A stretch of DNA of 64,000 bases from Pseudonocardia terrae (GCF_021343995.1 NZ_JAJTTE010000043.1:1-64000); one strand, 5' to 3'. Counted from the stretch's first letter, positions 25,785 through 35,606 are shown. Program-made: numbers and translations. Notes: generated from the letters alone by a model not told the origin.

Positions 25785-26981
25785 GTGGCCGACGAGCCGC
25801 CCACCGTGCCCCGGCTGGTGTCCGAGGTGGTCGGCCGCCTGCCGAGCGTGCTCGAGGAGGTCGCCGGACAGCTCGCGACCCAGCACCCCGGCTACGCGGG
25901 CTTCGTCGACGCGGAGTTCCGGAACGTCCTGGCCGGGGCCGAGGCGTTCACCGAACGCGTGTTCCGCGTCGCGGCCGAGGGCCATCACAGCCGGTCCGGT
26001 TTCGTGACCGACGGCGAGCGCGCGCTGTTCATGACCATCGGCCGCGAGCACTACCACCAGCACCGGGACATCGACGCCCTGCTGGCCGCCTACCGCATCG
26101 GCGCCGCCGTGGCGTGGCGGCACATCGCCGACGTCGCGCTGCGGCACCGGCTGCCGTCCACGCGGTTCGCCGGCCTCGCCGCGGCCGTGTTCGCCGCCGT
26201 CGAGGAGCTGTCCGCGGCGAGCCGGCAGGGCTATGTCGCCGCCGAGGACGAACGCCGGCAGAGCGTCCGGCGGCACCGCCAGGAGCTGCTCGAGCTGCTG
26301 CTCTCCGAGGGACCCTCCCGCGCCGCGATCGACGCCGTGGCGGCGCGCGCGGACTGGCCGGTGCCCGAACGGGCGGCGGTGGTGCTGGCCCACGACGCCG
26401 ACGCCGGTGTCCTCGAACGGCTCGACGCCCTCGACGGCCACGGCGTGCTCGGGGACGGACCGGTCGTCGTGGTCCCCGAGCCCGACCGGCCGGGCCGGTC
26501 CGAGCACCTGAGGGCTCTGCTGCACGGTCGGGGCGCGGTGCTCGGCTCCACGGTGCCGGTCGACCGTCTCCGCACCGGCCTCGAGCTGGCCCGCCTGGCG
26601 GCGCGGCTGCGGGACCGGGGACTGCTGACCGGCGACCCGCTCGTGGTCGACGACCACCTCGACGCCCTCATCGTGCACCGCGACGAACAGCTCCTGGAGG
26701 CCCTGCGCACCCGCCTGCTCGCGCCGGTGCTCGAGCTCCCCGGATCGTCCGCCGAACGGCTGGTGGAGACCCTGGGCAGCTGGCTGCTGCACCTGGGCAA
26801 CGGCCGGGCCGTGGCCGAGGAGCTGCACGTGCACCCGCAGACGGTGCGGTACCGGCTGGGCCGGCTGCGCGAGCTGCTCGACCTCGACACCCCGCGGCAC
26901 CGGGCCGCGCTGCTCCTCGCGGTCGGCTGGCCGGGCGTGGACCCGACCGGTGGGGGCGGGACCGACGCCGGCCGGTCCTGA
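25785..26981 (+). CDS. PucR/CdaR-family transcriptional regulator
   Basis: A 398-residue regulator. The C-terminal helix-turn-helix of PucR type is clear: SWLLHLGNGRAVAEELHVHP and TVRYRLGRLRELLDLD. The N-terminal about 160 residues form a helical sensing domain (FVDAEFRNVLAG, YRIGAAVAWRHI) seen in many actinobacterial homologues; the middle is a GGDEF-like relic without catalytic motifs. GTG 25785 has GGAGAGGAG upstream. The inducer is unknown. It converges on the AI-2E-type transporter, 27 bases between stops. Confidence 0.85.
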   Translation: MADEPPTVPRLVSEVVGRLPSVLEEVAGQLATQHPGYAGFVDAEFRNVLAGAEAFTERVFRVAAEGHHSRSGFVTDGERALFMTIGREHYHQHRDIDALLAAYRIGAAVAWRHIADVALRHRLPSTRFAGLAAAVFAAVEELSAASRQGYVAAEDERRQSVRRHRQELLELLLSEGPSRAAIDAVAARADWPVPERAAVVLAHDADAGVLERLDALDGHGVLGDGPVVVVPEPDRPGRSEHLRALLHGRGAVLGSTVPVDRLRTGLELARLAARLRDRGLLTGDPLVVDDHLDALIVHRDEQLLEALRTRLLAPVLELPGSSAERLVETLGSWLLHLGNGRAVAEELHVHPQTVRYRLGRLRELLDLDTPRHRAALLLAVGWPGVDPTGGGGTDAGRS

Positions 26982-27008
26982 CCTGCTCGTCGGTCGGTGC
27001 CCGGCCCG

Positions 27009-28079
27009 TCAGGTCCGTCCCATGAGCCGGGGCAGCGTGTGCCGGAGCACGGCGGCCGTCGGCACGGAGACCAGGGCCCCGATGATCCCGCCGAGGATCG
27101 AGCCGAGGGCGAGCGCGAGGCCGATGAGCAGGGGGTGCAGCCGCACGTAGCGACCCACGATCAGCGGCTGCAGCAGGTGCGCCTCGAGCTGGTCCTCGAC
27201 GATCAGCACGGTGAGCAGGATCAGGGCCGCCAGCAGGCCCTTCGTGCCCAGGGCGACCAGCACGGCGATCCCACCGGCGACCAGCGCGCCGACGATCGGG
27301 ATGAAGCTGCCCAGGAAGACCAGGACGCCCAGCGCCACGGGCAGCGGCACCCCGAGCAGCCAGACCACGCCGCCGATCACGATCGCGTGGATGACCGCGA
27401 TGACCGCCGTACCGTGCACGTAGGCGGTGACGACCGCCCAGGCCGTCCGGCCCGCGCCGTCCAACCGCTGCCGGAACATCCCGTGGAACGGCGACAGCAG
27501 CGCCCGCCAGATCCGCTCGCCGTCGTAGAGGAAGAAGAAGCAGACGAACAGCGTCAGCACCGCCATCGTGGCGAGGTCCGCCACCCAGCCCGCCCCGGTC
27601 TGCAGCACGCCCACGAGCTGGTCGCGGTGCGCCTGCAGCCAGGTGACGGCGTCGTTCTGGAGTTGGTCGAGCGGCAGCCGCCCCTGCCCGAAGCGGTCGA
27701 GGATCGAGCGCAGCCCCTGCATGGTCCGGACGAGGTCGTCGACGAGGGTCGGCATCTGGGCCGTGACCCGCTGCTCCACCAGGAACCCGATGCTCCCCAG
27801 CACCGCGACCGTGATCACGAGCGTGACGAGGGCCGCGAGCGGGCCGGGCAGGCGCGCGCGCCGCAGCAGGGTGGTGAGCGGCTTCAGCAGGGACGCCAGC
27901 AGCACCGCGAGGACGATCGGCACGACGACCAGCCAGAGCATCGACAGGATCCGCACGACCGCGTAGACCGCCACGCCGACCACCAGCAGCCGCCAGGCCC
28001 ACCCGCCGGCCAGGACCAGCGTCCGCGGGTAGTCGCTGTGCGGACGCGGCATCCAGCGGATGCGTGACTCGGTGCTCAT
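27009..28079 (-). CDS. AI-2E family (PerM-type) membrane transporter
   Basis: A 356-residue membrane protein with about eight helices: two near the N-terminus (about 25-75), a soluble region with amphipathic helices (about 105-175), and a C-terminal bundle with the family landmark GVLVFLGSFIPIVGALVAGG followed by EDQLEAHLLQPLIVGRYVRL. AI-2E proteins include Na/H antiporters and putative exporters; the name does not prove transport of AI-2. The gene stands alone between convergent pucR and the enolase-superfamily gene on the same strand, with a hairpin between. Confidence 0.88.
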   Translation of the reverse strand: MSTESRIRWMPRPHSDYPRTLVLAGGWAWRLLVVGVAVYAVVRILSMLWLVVVPIVLAVLLASLLKPLTTLLRRARLPGPLAALVTLVITVAVLGSIGFLVEQRVTAQMPTLVDDLVRTMQGLRSILDRFGQGRLPLDQLQNDAVTWLQAHRDQLVGVLQTGAGWVADLATMAVLTLFVCFFFLYDGERIWRALLSPFHGMFRQRLDGAGRTAWAVVTAYVHGTAVIAVIHAIVIGGVVWLLGVPLPVALGVLVFLGSFIPIVGALVAGGIAVLVALGTKGLLAALILLTVLIVEDQLEAHLLQPLIVGRYVRLHPLLIGLALALGSILGGIIGALVSVPTAAVLRHTLPRLMGRT

Positions 28080-28112
28080 CTGGGTCCCCTCCGGCGGCGT
28101 GCGTTCCCGTCG

Positions 28113-28131
28113 GCCCTCCGGGCCGGAGGGC
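28113..28131 (-). terminator. Hairpin after the enolase-superfamily gene
   Basis: An 8-bp GC stem (28113-28120 with 28124-28131) and a three-base loop, 50 bases after the stop of the enolase-superfamily gene and before the transporter ATG on the same strand. It probably separates the two transcripts. Confidence 0.45.
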
Positions 28132-28181
28132 GGGCCCGGGTCGGGTTCCCGGTCCCTGGCCTCCCATCCCTCACGTGACCC

Positions 28182-29297
28182 TCATGCCACGCGGTACTCG
28201 TCGAGGTCACGGTCCTTCACCTCGAGCCCCAGCCCGGCTCGCGAGCGGTCCGGGCGCAGCACCCCGCCGTCGGCGGGTTCGAGGACACCGTCGAAGGCGA
28301 TCCGCTCGATCCGCTCGTGGTCGTGGAAGTACTCGAGGTGGCGCAGGTGCCAGACGGCCGTGCCCGCGTGCGCCGAGACCTGCGGCGCGCAGTGCAGCGA
28401 GAGATCCATGCTCCGGGCGTCGCAGAGGGCGGCGACCCGCAGCAGGGCGCTGAGCCCGCCGCAGCGCGTGACGTCGGCCTGCAGGCAGTCGACGGCCCCG
28501 GCCGTGAGCATGTGGTGGAAGTAGGGGAGGTCGTAGCCGTACTCCCCCGCCGCGACGTCCATCCCGCCCGGTCCGCGGTCGCGCAGCAGGCGCAACCCCT
28601 CGAGGTCGTCGGAGCTGACCGGCTCCTCGAGCCAACGCACGTCGTGGTCGGCGAACCGGTGGGCCCACTCGAGGGCCTGCTTGCGGGTCCAGGCCCCGTT
28701 GGCGTCGACGAAGAGCTCGACCGCGTCGCCGATCGCCTTGCGCGCCGCCCGCACCCGCTCGGGGTCCTGGTCCGGGTGGCGCCCGACCTTCATCTTCACC
28801 CGCGGGATGCCGGCCTCCACCCATCCGCAGAGCTGCTCGGCGAGCCGGCGGTCGTCGTAGGAGGTGAACCCGCCGCTGCCGTAGATCGGCGTCGCCTCGT
28901 GCACCGCGCCGAGCACGGTCGGGAGCGGCAGGTCCTGCAGCCGGGCGTGCAGGTCCCACAACGCGACGTCGACCGCGGAGATCGCCTCGGCGACCAGCCC
29001 GGGCCGGCCGAGGTTGCGTACCGCGTGCTGCATCGCGGCCCAGGACGCGGCCGGGGTGGCGGCGTCGCGGCCGTGGACGACCGCGGCGAGCTTGCCGGTG
29101 ACGACCTGGGCTGCGGCCGGTCCGGCGTAGGTGTAGCCGATCCCGGTGCGTCCGCCGGCATGGGCGCGCACGAGTACCAGGGTGGTGGAGTCCCAGCTCA
29201 ACGTGCCGTCGGACTCGGGGCTGTCGGTGGGGATGGTGTAGGCGGCCGCCTCGAGCTGCTCGACGACGGCGGACGCCGGGTTTTCCGCGTCGGTCAC
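28182..29297 (-). CDS. Mandelate racemase/muconate lactonizing enzyme family protein
   Basis: A 371-residue enolase-superfamily enzyme. The capping domain is followed by a barrel with the catalytic lysine pair in VKMKVG, metal ligands in FVDANGAW, LEEPV and AAGEYGYD, and a histidine in LSLHCAPQVSAHAG. The KxK plus late histidine suits the mandelate racemase/sugar-acid dehydratase side of the family. The substrate is probably a hydroxy or sugar acid, but no transporter or pathway partner adjoins it. It is divergent from the pyruvate oxidase-like gene, with 191 bases between starts. Confidence 0.85.
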   Translation of the reverse strand: MTDAENPASAVVEQLEAAAYTIPTDSPESDGTLSWDSTTLVLVRAHAGGRTGIGYTYAGPAAAQVVTGKLAAVVHGRDAATPAASWAAMQHAVRNLGRPGLVAEAISAVDVALWDLHARLQDLPLPTVLGAVHEATPIYGSGGFTSYDDRRLAEQLCGWVEAGIPRVKMKVGRHPDQDPERVRAARKAIGDAVELFVDANGAWTRKQALEWAHRFADHDVRWLEEPVSSDDLEGLRLLRDRGPGGMDVAAGEYGYDLPYFHHMLTAGAVDCLQADVTRCGGLSALLRVAALCDARSMDLSLHCAPQVSAHAGTAVWHLRHLEYFHDHERIERIAFDGVLEPADGGVLRPDRSRAGLGLEVKDRDLDEYRVA

Positions 29298-29366
29298 CCT
29301 CCCGGCCTACCCCGGCCACCGGCCCCCGATCCGCCGCCGGCGGCCCAGGACCCGGTTCGTCAGGCA

Positions 29367-29381
29367 ATCGAAGGCTTCGAT
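29367..29381. promoter_or_regulatory. Perfect palindrome ATCGAAG-G-CTTCGAT upstream of the oxidase operon
   Basis: A 15-bp odd palindrome with 7-bp arms in the divergent gap between the enolase-superfamily gene and the pyruvate oxidase-like gene, about 110 bases before the latter. No regulator gene adjoins, so the binding protein is unknown. Some 24 bases further on lies GGGTAG, which resembles stress-sigma -10 elements, but I find no matching -35. Confidence 0.4.
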
Positions 29382-29488
29382 CCGGGGCTGGGCCCGCGCG
29401 TGCCGGGTAGCCGTGGAACACGGGCCCCGGCGGCAGCGATCCCCGGGACCGACGAGACCGCACACGACGCGACGAGATGAGGACGGTA

Positions 29489-31303
29489 ATGCCCAAGGTC
29501 GCCGACTATGTCCTGCAACGCCTGACCGAGTGGGGCGTCCACCGGATCTACGGCTACCCGGGTGACGGGATCAACGGGTTCCTGGGTGCCCTGGACCGTG
29601 CCGACGGAGATCCGGAGCTGATCCAGCCGCGGCACGAGGAGATGGGCGCGTTCATGGCCGGCGCCCACGCCAAGTTCACCGGCGAGCTGGGTTGCACCAT
29701 CGCCACTTCCGGCGGCGGCGCCATCCACCTGCTCAACGGGCTCTACGACGCCAAGCTCGACCACCAGCCGGTCGTGGCGATCGTCGGGCAGCAGAAGACC
29801 TTCTCCCTGGGTGCGGCGTTCCAGCAGGAGATCGACCCGACGGTGCTGTTCACCGACGTGTCGGAGTTCGTCCAGACGTGCATGCACCCCGCGCAGGCCC
29901 GCCAGCTCATCGACCGCGCCTGCAAGGTGGCGCTGTCCAACCGGACCGTCGCGACGATCATCATCCCGGTCGACGTCCAGGAGGAGGAGGCGCAGCCGTC
30001 GCCGCCGCGCGTCCACGGCGCGGTCTACACGAGCGTCGGCTGGACCAAGCCGAGGGTGATCCCGCCGCAGGCCGAGCTGGAGAAGGCCGCGGAGATCCTC
30101 AACGAGGGTTCCAAGGTCGCGATGCTCGTCGGGCAGGGCGCGGCGAAGGCGCAGGACGAGGTGGTGGCCGCGGCCGAGCTGCTCGGCGCCGGCGTGGCCA
30201 AGACCCTGCTCGGGCGCGAGGTGCTGCCCGACGACCTGCCCTACGTCACCGGCCCGATCGGCCTGCTCGGCTCGACGGCCAGCTACGAGCTCATGAAGGA
30301 CGCCGACACCCTGTTCATGATCGGCACCAGCTTCCCGTACGCCGAGTGGCTGCCCGAGGAGGGCCAGTGCAAGGCCGTCGAGATCGACATCGACGGCCGC
30401 ATGATCGGTGTGCGGTACCCGGTGCAGGCGAACCTGATCGGGGACTCGAAGGACACCCTGCAGGCCCTGCTGCCGCTGTTGAAGCGCAAGGAGGACCGCT
30501 CCTGGCGGGAGAAGATCGAGAAGGAGGTCGAGCAGTGGTGGCGGGTCCTCGACGACCGCGCCCACGAGTCCGCCGACCCCCTCAACCCGCAGCTGGTGGC
30601 CTACGAGCTCTCCCCGCGGCTGCCGGAGAACGCGATCATCACCACCGACTCCGGCTCCGCCACCAACTGGTGGGCCCAGTACCTGCGCCTCGGCAAGGGC
30701 ATGAAGGCGTCGCTGGCCGGCACCCTGGCCACGATGGGCGCCGGCACTCCCTACGCCATCAGCGCCAAGTTCGCCTACCCGGACCGCCCGGTGATCGCGA
30801 TGGTCGGCGACGGCGCGTTCCAGATGAACGGCATGGCCGAGCTCGTCACGGTCAAGCGCTACCTGGACAAGCTGACCGCGGAGAACCCGACCCTGATCTT
30901 CTGCGTCTTCAACAACCAGGACCTCAACCAGGTGACGTGGGAGCAGCGCGCCGAGTCCGGTGATCCGAAGTTCATGGGCACGCAGTGGATCCCCGACGTC
31001 CCCTACGCCGAGTTCGCGAAGCTCCTCGGGTTCGAGGGCATCAAGGTCGACGACCCGGCGGACATGGGCGCCGCCTGGGACCGCGCCCTCGCGGCCGACC
31101 GGCCGGTCGTGCTCGAGGCCGTCACCGACCCGGAGATCCCGCCGATCCCGCCGCACATCAAGAAGGAGCTCGGCAAGAAGTCGGCCACCGCGATGCTCAA
31201 GGGCGACCCCGAGGAGGCCGGGGTGATCACCAAGGGGGCGAAGCAGAAGCTGCACGAGTTCACGGAGTCGGTCAAGGACGCGATGCCTGGGAGGCACGAG
31301 TGA
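29489..31303 (+). CDS. Pyruvate oxidase/decarboxylase-like thiamine diphosphate enzyme
   Basis: A 604-residue ThDP enzyme of the PoxB type. The N-terminal domain has YGYPGDGINGFLGAL and the glutamate of RHEEMGAFMAGAHAK. The C-terminal cofactor motif is GDGAFQMNGMAEL ending at FNNQDLNQVTWEQR. The family oxidises or decarboxylates pyruvate to acetate (or acetaldehyde) and CO2. I prefer ATG 29489, which has GAGG six bases upstream and matches the usual N-terminus, over ATG 29477. It overlaps the FAD/Fe-S dehydrogenase gene by four bases, so the products probably act in one route. Confidence 0.82.
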   Translation: MPKVADYVLQRLTEWGVHRIYGYPGDGINGFLGALDRADGDPELIQPRHEEMGAFMAGAHAKFTGELGCTIATSGGGAIHLLNGLYDAKLDHQPVVAIVGQQKTFSLGAAFQQEIDPTVLFTDVSEFVQTCMHPAQARQLIDRACKVALSNRTVATIIIPVDVQEEEAQPSPPRVHGAVYTSVGWTKPRVIPPQAELEKAAEILNEGSKVAMLVGQGAAKAQDEVVAAAELLGAGVAKTLLGREVLPDDLPYVTGPIGLLGSTASYELMKDADTLFMIGTSFPYAEWLPEEGQCKAVEIDIDGRMIGVRYPVQANLIGDSKDTLQALLPLLKRKEDRSWREKIEKEVEQWWRVLDDRAHESADPLNPQLVAYELSPRLPENAIITTDSGSATNWWAQYLRLGKGMKASLAGTLATMGAGTPYAISAKFAYPDRPVIAMVGDGAFQMNGMAELVTVKRYLDKLTAENPTLIFCVFNNQDLNQVTWEQRAESGDPKFMGTQWIPDVPYAEFAKLLGFEGIKVDDPADMGAAWDRALAADRPVVLEAVTDPEIPPIPPHIKKELGKKSATAMLKGDPEEAGVITKGAKQKLHEFTESVKDAMPGRHE

Positions 31304-34300
31304 CCACCACGGTCCCGGCCCGGCCCGACCAGCGGTTCGCCGCGGGCATGGTCGCCACCGAGACGATCAACACGAAGGGGCTCGAACAGGACCTGCGCCG
31401 ACACCTGACCGGAGAGGTCCGCTTCGACACGGCATCGCTGGCGATGTACGCCAACGATGCGTCGAACTTCCGGCAGGTCCCGGTCGGCGTGGTCGTGCCG
31501 AGGACGCTCGACGACGTCGTGGCCACGATGCGCGCCTGCCACCGCTACCGCGCACCCGTGGTCTCCCGGGGCGGGGGCACCAGCCTCTCCGGCGAGACGG
31601 TCAACAACGCCGTCGTGATCGACTTCTCGAAGTACCTCACCCGGATCGAGGAGGTCGACGCGGAGAACCGCCTGGTCACCACGGAGACCGGGGTGATCAA
31701 CGAGCAGCTCAACAAGGTCACCGGCCGGGACGGGCTCGTGTTCGGGCCCGACCCGTCGTCGCACTCGCGGTGCACCATCGGCGGCAACATCGGCAACAAC
31801 TCGTGCGGCGTCCACTCGGTGCAGGCCCGCCACTACGGGCCCGGCCCGCGGACGTCGGACAACACCCACGCCCTGGAGATCGTCACCTACGGCGGCGAGC
31901 GCTTCTGGGTCGGCGTGGACGAGGAGGACCGGCTCGACGAGATCATCGCCGCCGGCGGGCGCAAGGGCGAGATCTACGCGAAGCTGCGGGACCTGCGCGA
32001 CCGCTACGCCGACGACATCCGCGCCGGCTACCCGTCGGTGGACGTGCTGCCCCGCCGGGTGTCGGGCTACAACCTCGACGAGCTGTTGCCGGAGAAGGGG
32101 TTCAGCGTCGCCCGCGCCCTCGTCGGGACCGAGAGCACGTGCGCGATCGCCCTGCGGGCGGTCCTCATGCTCACCCCGGCGCTGTTCCAGCGGACCACCG
32201 CGCTGATCCAGTACCCGGAGCTGGCCGAGGCCGCGACCCACGTCCCCGAGATCATGGAGTGGAAGCCGATCGGGCTCGAGGCCCTCGACGAGCGGCTCAT
32301 CGAGGACGAGCAGCTGAAGAAGATCCACCTCACGGGTCTGCACGAGCTGCCCCGGCGCGAGGAGGGCGGCGCCTGGCTGATGGTCCAGTTCGGCGCCGAC
32401 ACCACGGAGGAGTCCGTGGTCCGCTGCCAGGCGTTCGTCGACTGGCTGCGCGGGGACAAGGGCTACGCCGAGGACCGCATCCGGGTCGCGAAGAGCGTGC
32501 AGGAAGGCGGGAACAGCGAGACCCTCTGGGCGATCCGCGAGGGTGGCCTCGGCTCGACCGCGTTCCCCGCCGACGGGGACCACTGGCCCGGCTGGGAGGA
32601 CTCGGCGGTCCCGCCGGACAAGGTCGGCGACTACATCCGCGACCTCGACGCGCTCTACGACGAGCACGGGCTGCACGGGGCGATGTACGGCCACCTGGGT
32701 GAGGGCTGCATCCACTCCCGGATCAGCTTCGACCTGCGCACCGCCGAGGGGATCCGCGACTACCGCGCGTTCATGGAGGCGGCGGGCGACCTCGTCACCC
32801 GCTACGGCGGCACCCTCTCCGGCGAGCACGGCGACGGCCAGCAACGCGCCGAGCTGCTGGAGAAGCAGTACGGGCCGCGGCTGATGCAGGCCATGCGGGA
32901 GTTCAAGGCGATCTGGGACCCGGACGCGAAGATGAACCCGGGCAAGGTCGTCGACGCCTACCGGATGGACGAGAACCTCAAGCTCGGCACCGACTACAAC
33001 CCGTGGCGGCCGGAGGTCCGGTTCTCCTACGCGCAGGACGAGGGCGACTTCGCGCACGCCGCGCTGCGCTGCGTCGGGGTCGGCAAGTGCCGCGACCCCG
33101 AGTCGGCCCAGACCATGTGCCCCAGCTACCAGGTGACCCGCGAGGAGAAGCACACCACGCGCGGGCGGTCCCGGCTGCTGTTCGAGATGCTGCGCGGCGA
33201 GGTCATCACCGACGGGTGGCAGTCGAAGGAGGTCGCCGACGGCCTCGAGCTCTGCCTGGCCTGCAAGGGCTGCACCAGCGACTGCCCGGTCGACGTGGAC
33301 ATGCCGACCTACAAGGCGGAGTTCCGCTACCACCACTACAAGTCGTGGCGGCGCTGGCGGAACCGCCACGCCTACACCTTCGGCTTCATCGACCAGGCCG
33401 CCCGGCTCGCGTCGCGGATGCCCGAGGTGGTCAACGCCGTCACACAGACCCCCGGGCTCGCCCTGCTGGCCAAGGTCGTCGCCGGGATCGACCGGCACCG
33501 GCCACTGCCCACCTTCGCGCCGCAGACCCTGCAGCGCTGGTTCACCGAGCGCGGTGGCACCCGCAACCCGGACGGGCGCCGCGTGGTGCTGTTCCCGGAC
33601 ACGTTCACCAACCACCTGCACACGGACGTGGGGGTCGCGTGTGTGGAGGCGATCGAGGCCGCCGGGTGGCAGGTGGTGATGCCGGAGGTGCACGTCTGCT
33701 GCGGACGCCCGCTGTACGACTACGGGTTCCTGGACGTGGCCGAGCGCTACCTGCGGCGGGTCCTCGACGTGCTCCGCGACGACATCCGGGCCGGCACCCC
33801 CGTCGTCGGGATGGAGCCCAGCTGCCTCGCGGTGTTCAAGGACGAGCTGGTGAAGATGCTCCCGCACGACAACGACGCGCGGCGGCTGGCCGGCAACGCC
33901 TACCACTTCGGCGAGTTCTTCACCGCCTTCGACGTCGAGCCGCCGCGTCTGAAGGGCAAGGCGCTGCTGTGGGGCCACTGCCACCACCGCGCGACCGGCG
34001 GGATCGGCACGGAGCAGCAGGTCCTCGAGCGCATGGGCCTGGAGGTCGAGTCGCTCAGTGGCGGCTGCTGCGGGCTGGCCGGGTCCTGGGGCTTCGAGAC
34101 GGGCAAGTACGACATCTCGATGGACTGCGGCGAGCAGGCCCTCCTGCCCGCCGTGCGGGACGCCGACCCGGAGGCCCTCGTGGTCGCCAACGGGTTCTCC
34201 TGCCAGACCCAGATCGCCGACGCCGGCACCGGGCGTCGCGCCCTGCACCTCGGCCAGGTCATGGCGACGGCGCTGCGGGACGGCGCCTCCGCCCACCGCG

Positions 34301-34461
34301 ACGGCCGACCGGAGGAGCACACCCCGCCCCGACCGGGGCCGGGTCGAGACCTGCGCGTCGCCCGGGTCGCCGTGCCCCTCGGCCTGGCGGCGGTGGCGGT
34401 CACGGCCGTCTCCACCGCCGCGTCCGCCGGATTCCACCACCTCACGAGAGGAGTCGCATGA
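31300..34461 (+). CDS. Fused FAD-linked oxidase and Fe-S/CCG reductase (D-2-hydroxyacid dehydrogenase type)
   Basis: A 1053-residue fusion. Residues about 50-270 bind FAD (VVSRGGGTSLSGE, IGGNIGNNSCG), and the FAD oxidase C-domain runs to about 550 (GTLSGEHGDGQ, KMNPGKVVDAY). Two Fe-S motifs follow at about 600-670 (GKCRDPESAQTMCP and CLACKGCTSDCP), then a CCG domain pair (VCCGRPLYDYG, GHCHH, GGCCGLAGSWGF). Such GlcD-GlpC fusions oxidise D-lactate or related 2-hydroxyacids and pass electrons to quinone. A hydrophobic segment near the C-terminus (LGLAAVAVTAVSTAASAGF) could dock it to the membrane. Starts at GTG 31300 inside the preceding stop. Confidence 0.85.
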   Translation: MTTTVPARPDQRFAAGMVATETINTKGLEQDLRRHLTGEVRFDTASLAMYANDASNFRQVPVGVVVPRTLDDVVATMRACHRYRAPVVSRGGGTSLSGETVNNAVVIDFSKYLTRIEEVDAENRLVTTETGVINEQLNKVTGRDGLVFGPDPSSHSRCTIGGNIGNNSCGVHSVQARHYGPGPRTSDNTHALEIVTYGGERFWVGVDEEDRLDEIIAAGGRKGEIYAKLRDLRDRYADDIRAGYPSVDVLPRRVSGYNLDELLPEKGFSVARALVGTESTCAIALRAVLMLTPALFQRTTALIQYPELAEAATHVPEIMEWKPIGLEALDERLIEDEQLKKIHLTGLHELPRREEGGAWLMVQFGADTTEESVVRCQAFVDWLRGDKGYAEDRIRVAKSVQEGGNSETLWAIREGGLGSTAFPADGDHWPGWEDSAVPPDKVGDYIRDLDALYDEHGLHGAMYGHLGEGCIHSRISFDLRTAEGIRDYRAFMEAAGDLVTRYGGTLSGEHGDGQQRAELLEKQYGPRLMQAMREFKAIWDPDAKMNPGKVVDAYRMDENLKLGTDYNPWRPEVRFSYAQDEGDFAHAALRCVGVGKCRDPESAQTMCPSYQVTREEKHTTRGRSRLLFEMLRGEVITDGWQSKEVADGLELCLACKGCTSDCPVDVDMPTYKAEFRYHHYKSWRRWRNRHAYTFGFIDQAARLASRMPEVVNAVTQTPGLALLAKVVAGIDRHRPLPTFAPQTLQRWFTERGGTRNPDGRRVVLFPDTFTNHLHTDVGVACVEAIEAAGWQVVMPEVHVCCGRPLYDYGFLDVAERYLRRVLDVLRDDIRAGTPVVGMEPSCLAVFKDELVKMLPHDNDARRLAGNAYHFGEFFTAFDVEPPRLKGKALLWGHCHHRATGGIGTEQQVLERMGLEVESLSGGCCGLAGSWGFETGKYDISMDCGEQALLPAVRDADPEALVVANGFSCQTQIADAGTGRRALHLGQVMATALRDGASAHRDGRPEEHTPPRPGPGRDLRVARVAVPLGLAAVAVTAVSTAASAGFHHLTRGVA

Positions 34462-35459
34462 GCACGGGCACCGTCGTCATCACCGGGGGCACCGCGGGCG
34501 TGGGGCGCGCCGCGGTGCGCGAGTTCGCCGACGCGGGCTACGACGTCGCGATCCTGGCCCGGGGCGCCGCCGGACTGAAGGCCGCCGAGGAGGACGTCCG
34601 GGCCGCCGGCGCGCGGAAGGCGCTCGCCGTCCCGACCGACGTCGCGGACCCCGAGGCCGTCGAACGCGCCGCCCAGCAGGTGGAGGACGAGCTCGGACCG
34701 ATCGACGTCTGGGTCAACACCGCGTTCGCCGGGTCGCTGGCCTTCTTCTGGGACACCACCGACGAGGAGTACCGGCGGATGACCGAGGTCACCTACTACG
34801 GCCAGGTCAACGGCACCCGCGCGGCCCTGGCCCGGATGCGCCCGCGCGACCACGGCGTGATCGTCAACGTCGGCTCGGCGATGGCCTACCGCTCGATCCC
34901 GCTGCAGTCCGCCTACTGCGGGGCCAAGCACGCGGTGAAGGGCTTCACCGAGTCCGTCGCCACGGAGCTCGCCCACGAGAAGAGCCGCGTCCGGATCCGC
35001 ATGGTGCAGCTGCCCGGGCTCAACACCCCGCAGTTCACCTGGAACCTGAACAAGATGCCGGGGCACCCGCGCCCGGTCGCGCCGGTCTACCAGCCCGAGC
35101 TGGCCGCCCGCGCCATCCGGTTCGTGGCCGAGCATCCCCGCCGCAGCATCTGGGTGGGGATCTCCACGGCCTACACGATCCTGGGCGAGCGGGTGGCGCC
35201 CACCGTGGTCCGCGCGTACCTCGCACGGACCGGCGTCTCGGGTCAGCAGACGGACGCCGACCTGCCGCGCCACGGCTCGAACGTCTTCGCCCCCCGCGAC
35301 GACGACGCCGACCGCGGCGCGCACGGCCCCTTCGACGACGAGGCGCACTCCCGCGACCCGGTCCTGTGGGCCTCCATGCACCGCGGCGCACTGCTCGCGG
35401 GCGCGGCCGTCTCGGGCCTCGCGGGGCTCGCCGGCCTCGGCCTACGTCGACGGCGGTAG
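34458..35459 (+). CDS. Short-chain dehydrogenase/reductase with C-terminal membrane tail
   Basis: A 333-residue SDR. The NAD(P) motif is TGGTAGVGRA near residue 8, NTAFAGSL is the NNAG equivalent, and the active site is SAYCGAKHAVKGF with catalytic tyrosine and lysine. The domain ends near residue 240; the rest is a charged linker and a hydrophobic C-terminus (LLAGAAVSGLAGLAGLGL). ATG 34458 overlaps the previous stop as ATGA, making it the third gene of the oxidase operon. The substrate is unknown. The preceding protein also has a C-terminal hydrophobic tail, so the two may share a membrane location. Confidence 0.85.
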   Translation: MSTGTVVITGGTAGVGRAAVREFADAGYDVAILARGAAGLKAAEEDVRAAGARKALAVPTDVADPEAVERAAQQVEDELGPIDVWVNTAFAGSLAFFWDTTDEEYRRMTEVTYYGQVNGTRAALARMRPRDHGVIVNVGSAMAYRSIPLQSAYCGAKHAVKGFTESVATELAHEKSRVRIRMVQLPGLNTPQFTWNLNKMPGHPRPVAPVYQPELAARAIRFVAEHPRRSIWVGISTAYTILGERVAPTVVRAYLARTGVSGQQTDADLPRHGSNVFAPRDDDADRGAHGPFDDEAHSRDPVLWASMHRGALLAGAAVSGLAGLAGLGLRRRR

Positions 35460-35547
35460 CCGCACCGCACCCCGGTCCGCCACCTCACGTGACCGGAAAG
35501 TCGGCGCGCAGCGCGACTCCGCCCGTCGCTGACGCCGGCACCCACCA

Positions 35548-35576
35548 CGGCCGTCCCCGGTCTCCGGGGACGGCCG
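35548..35576. terminator. Hairpin between convergent SDR and GH15 genes
   Basis: A perfect 13-bp GC stem (35548-35560 with 35564-35576) with a TCT loop, between the SDR stop and the GH15 stop. It can act for either transcript. Confidence 0.7.
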
Positions 35577-35578
35577 CT

Positions 35579-35606
35579 GTGTGTCGCCGTCAGTGTGTCG
35601 CCGTCA
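35579..35606. repeat. Exact 14-bp tandem duplication at the GH15 stop codon
   Basis: GTGTGTCGCCGTCA occurs at 35579-35592 and again at 35593-35606. Read on the - strand, each copy begins with TGA; the second copy on the + strand contains the real GH15 stop (35604-35606). The duplication therefore begins exactly at a stop codon. Confidence 0.85.

Noticed and set aside
31003..34440. 1145-residue open frame on the - strand
   Set aside because: It is antisense to the FAD/Fe-S dehydrogenase, His/Val/Asp-rich, and has no domain. In this GC-rich DNA antisense frames stay open by codon bias.
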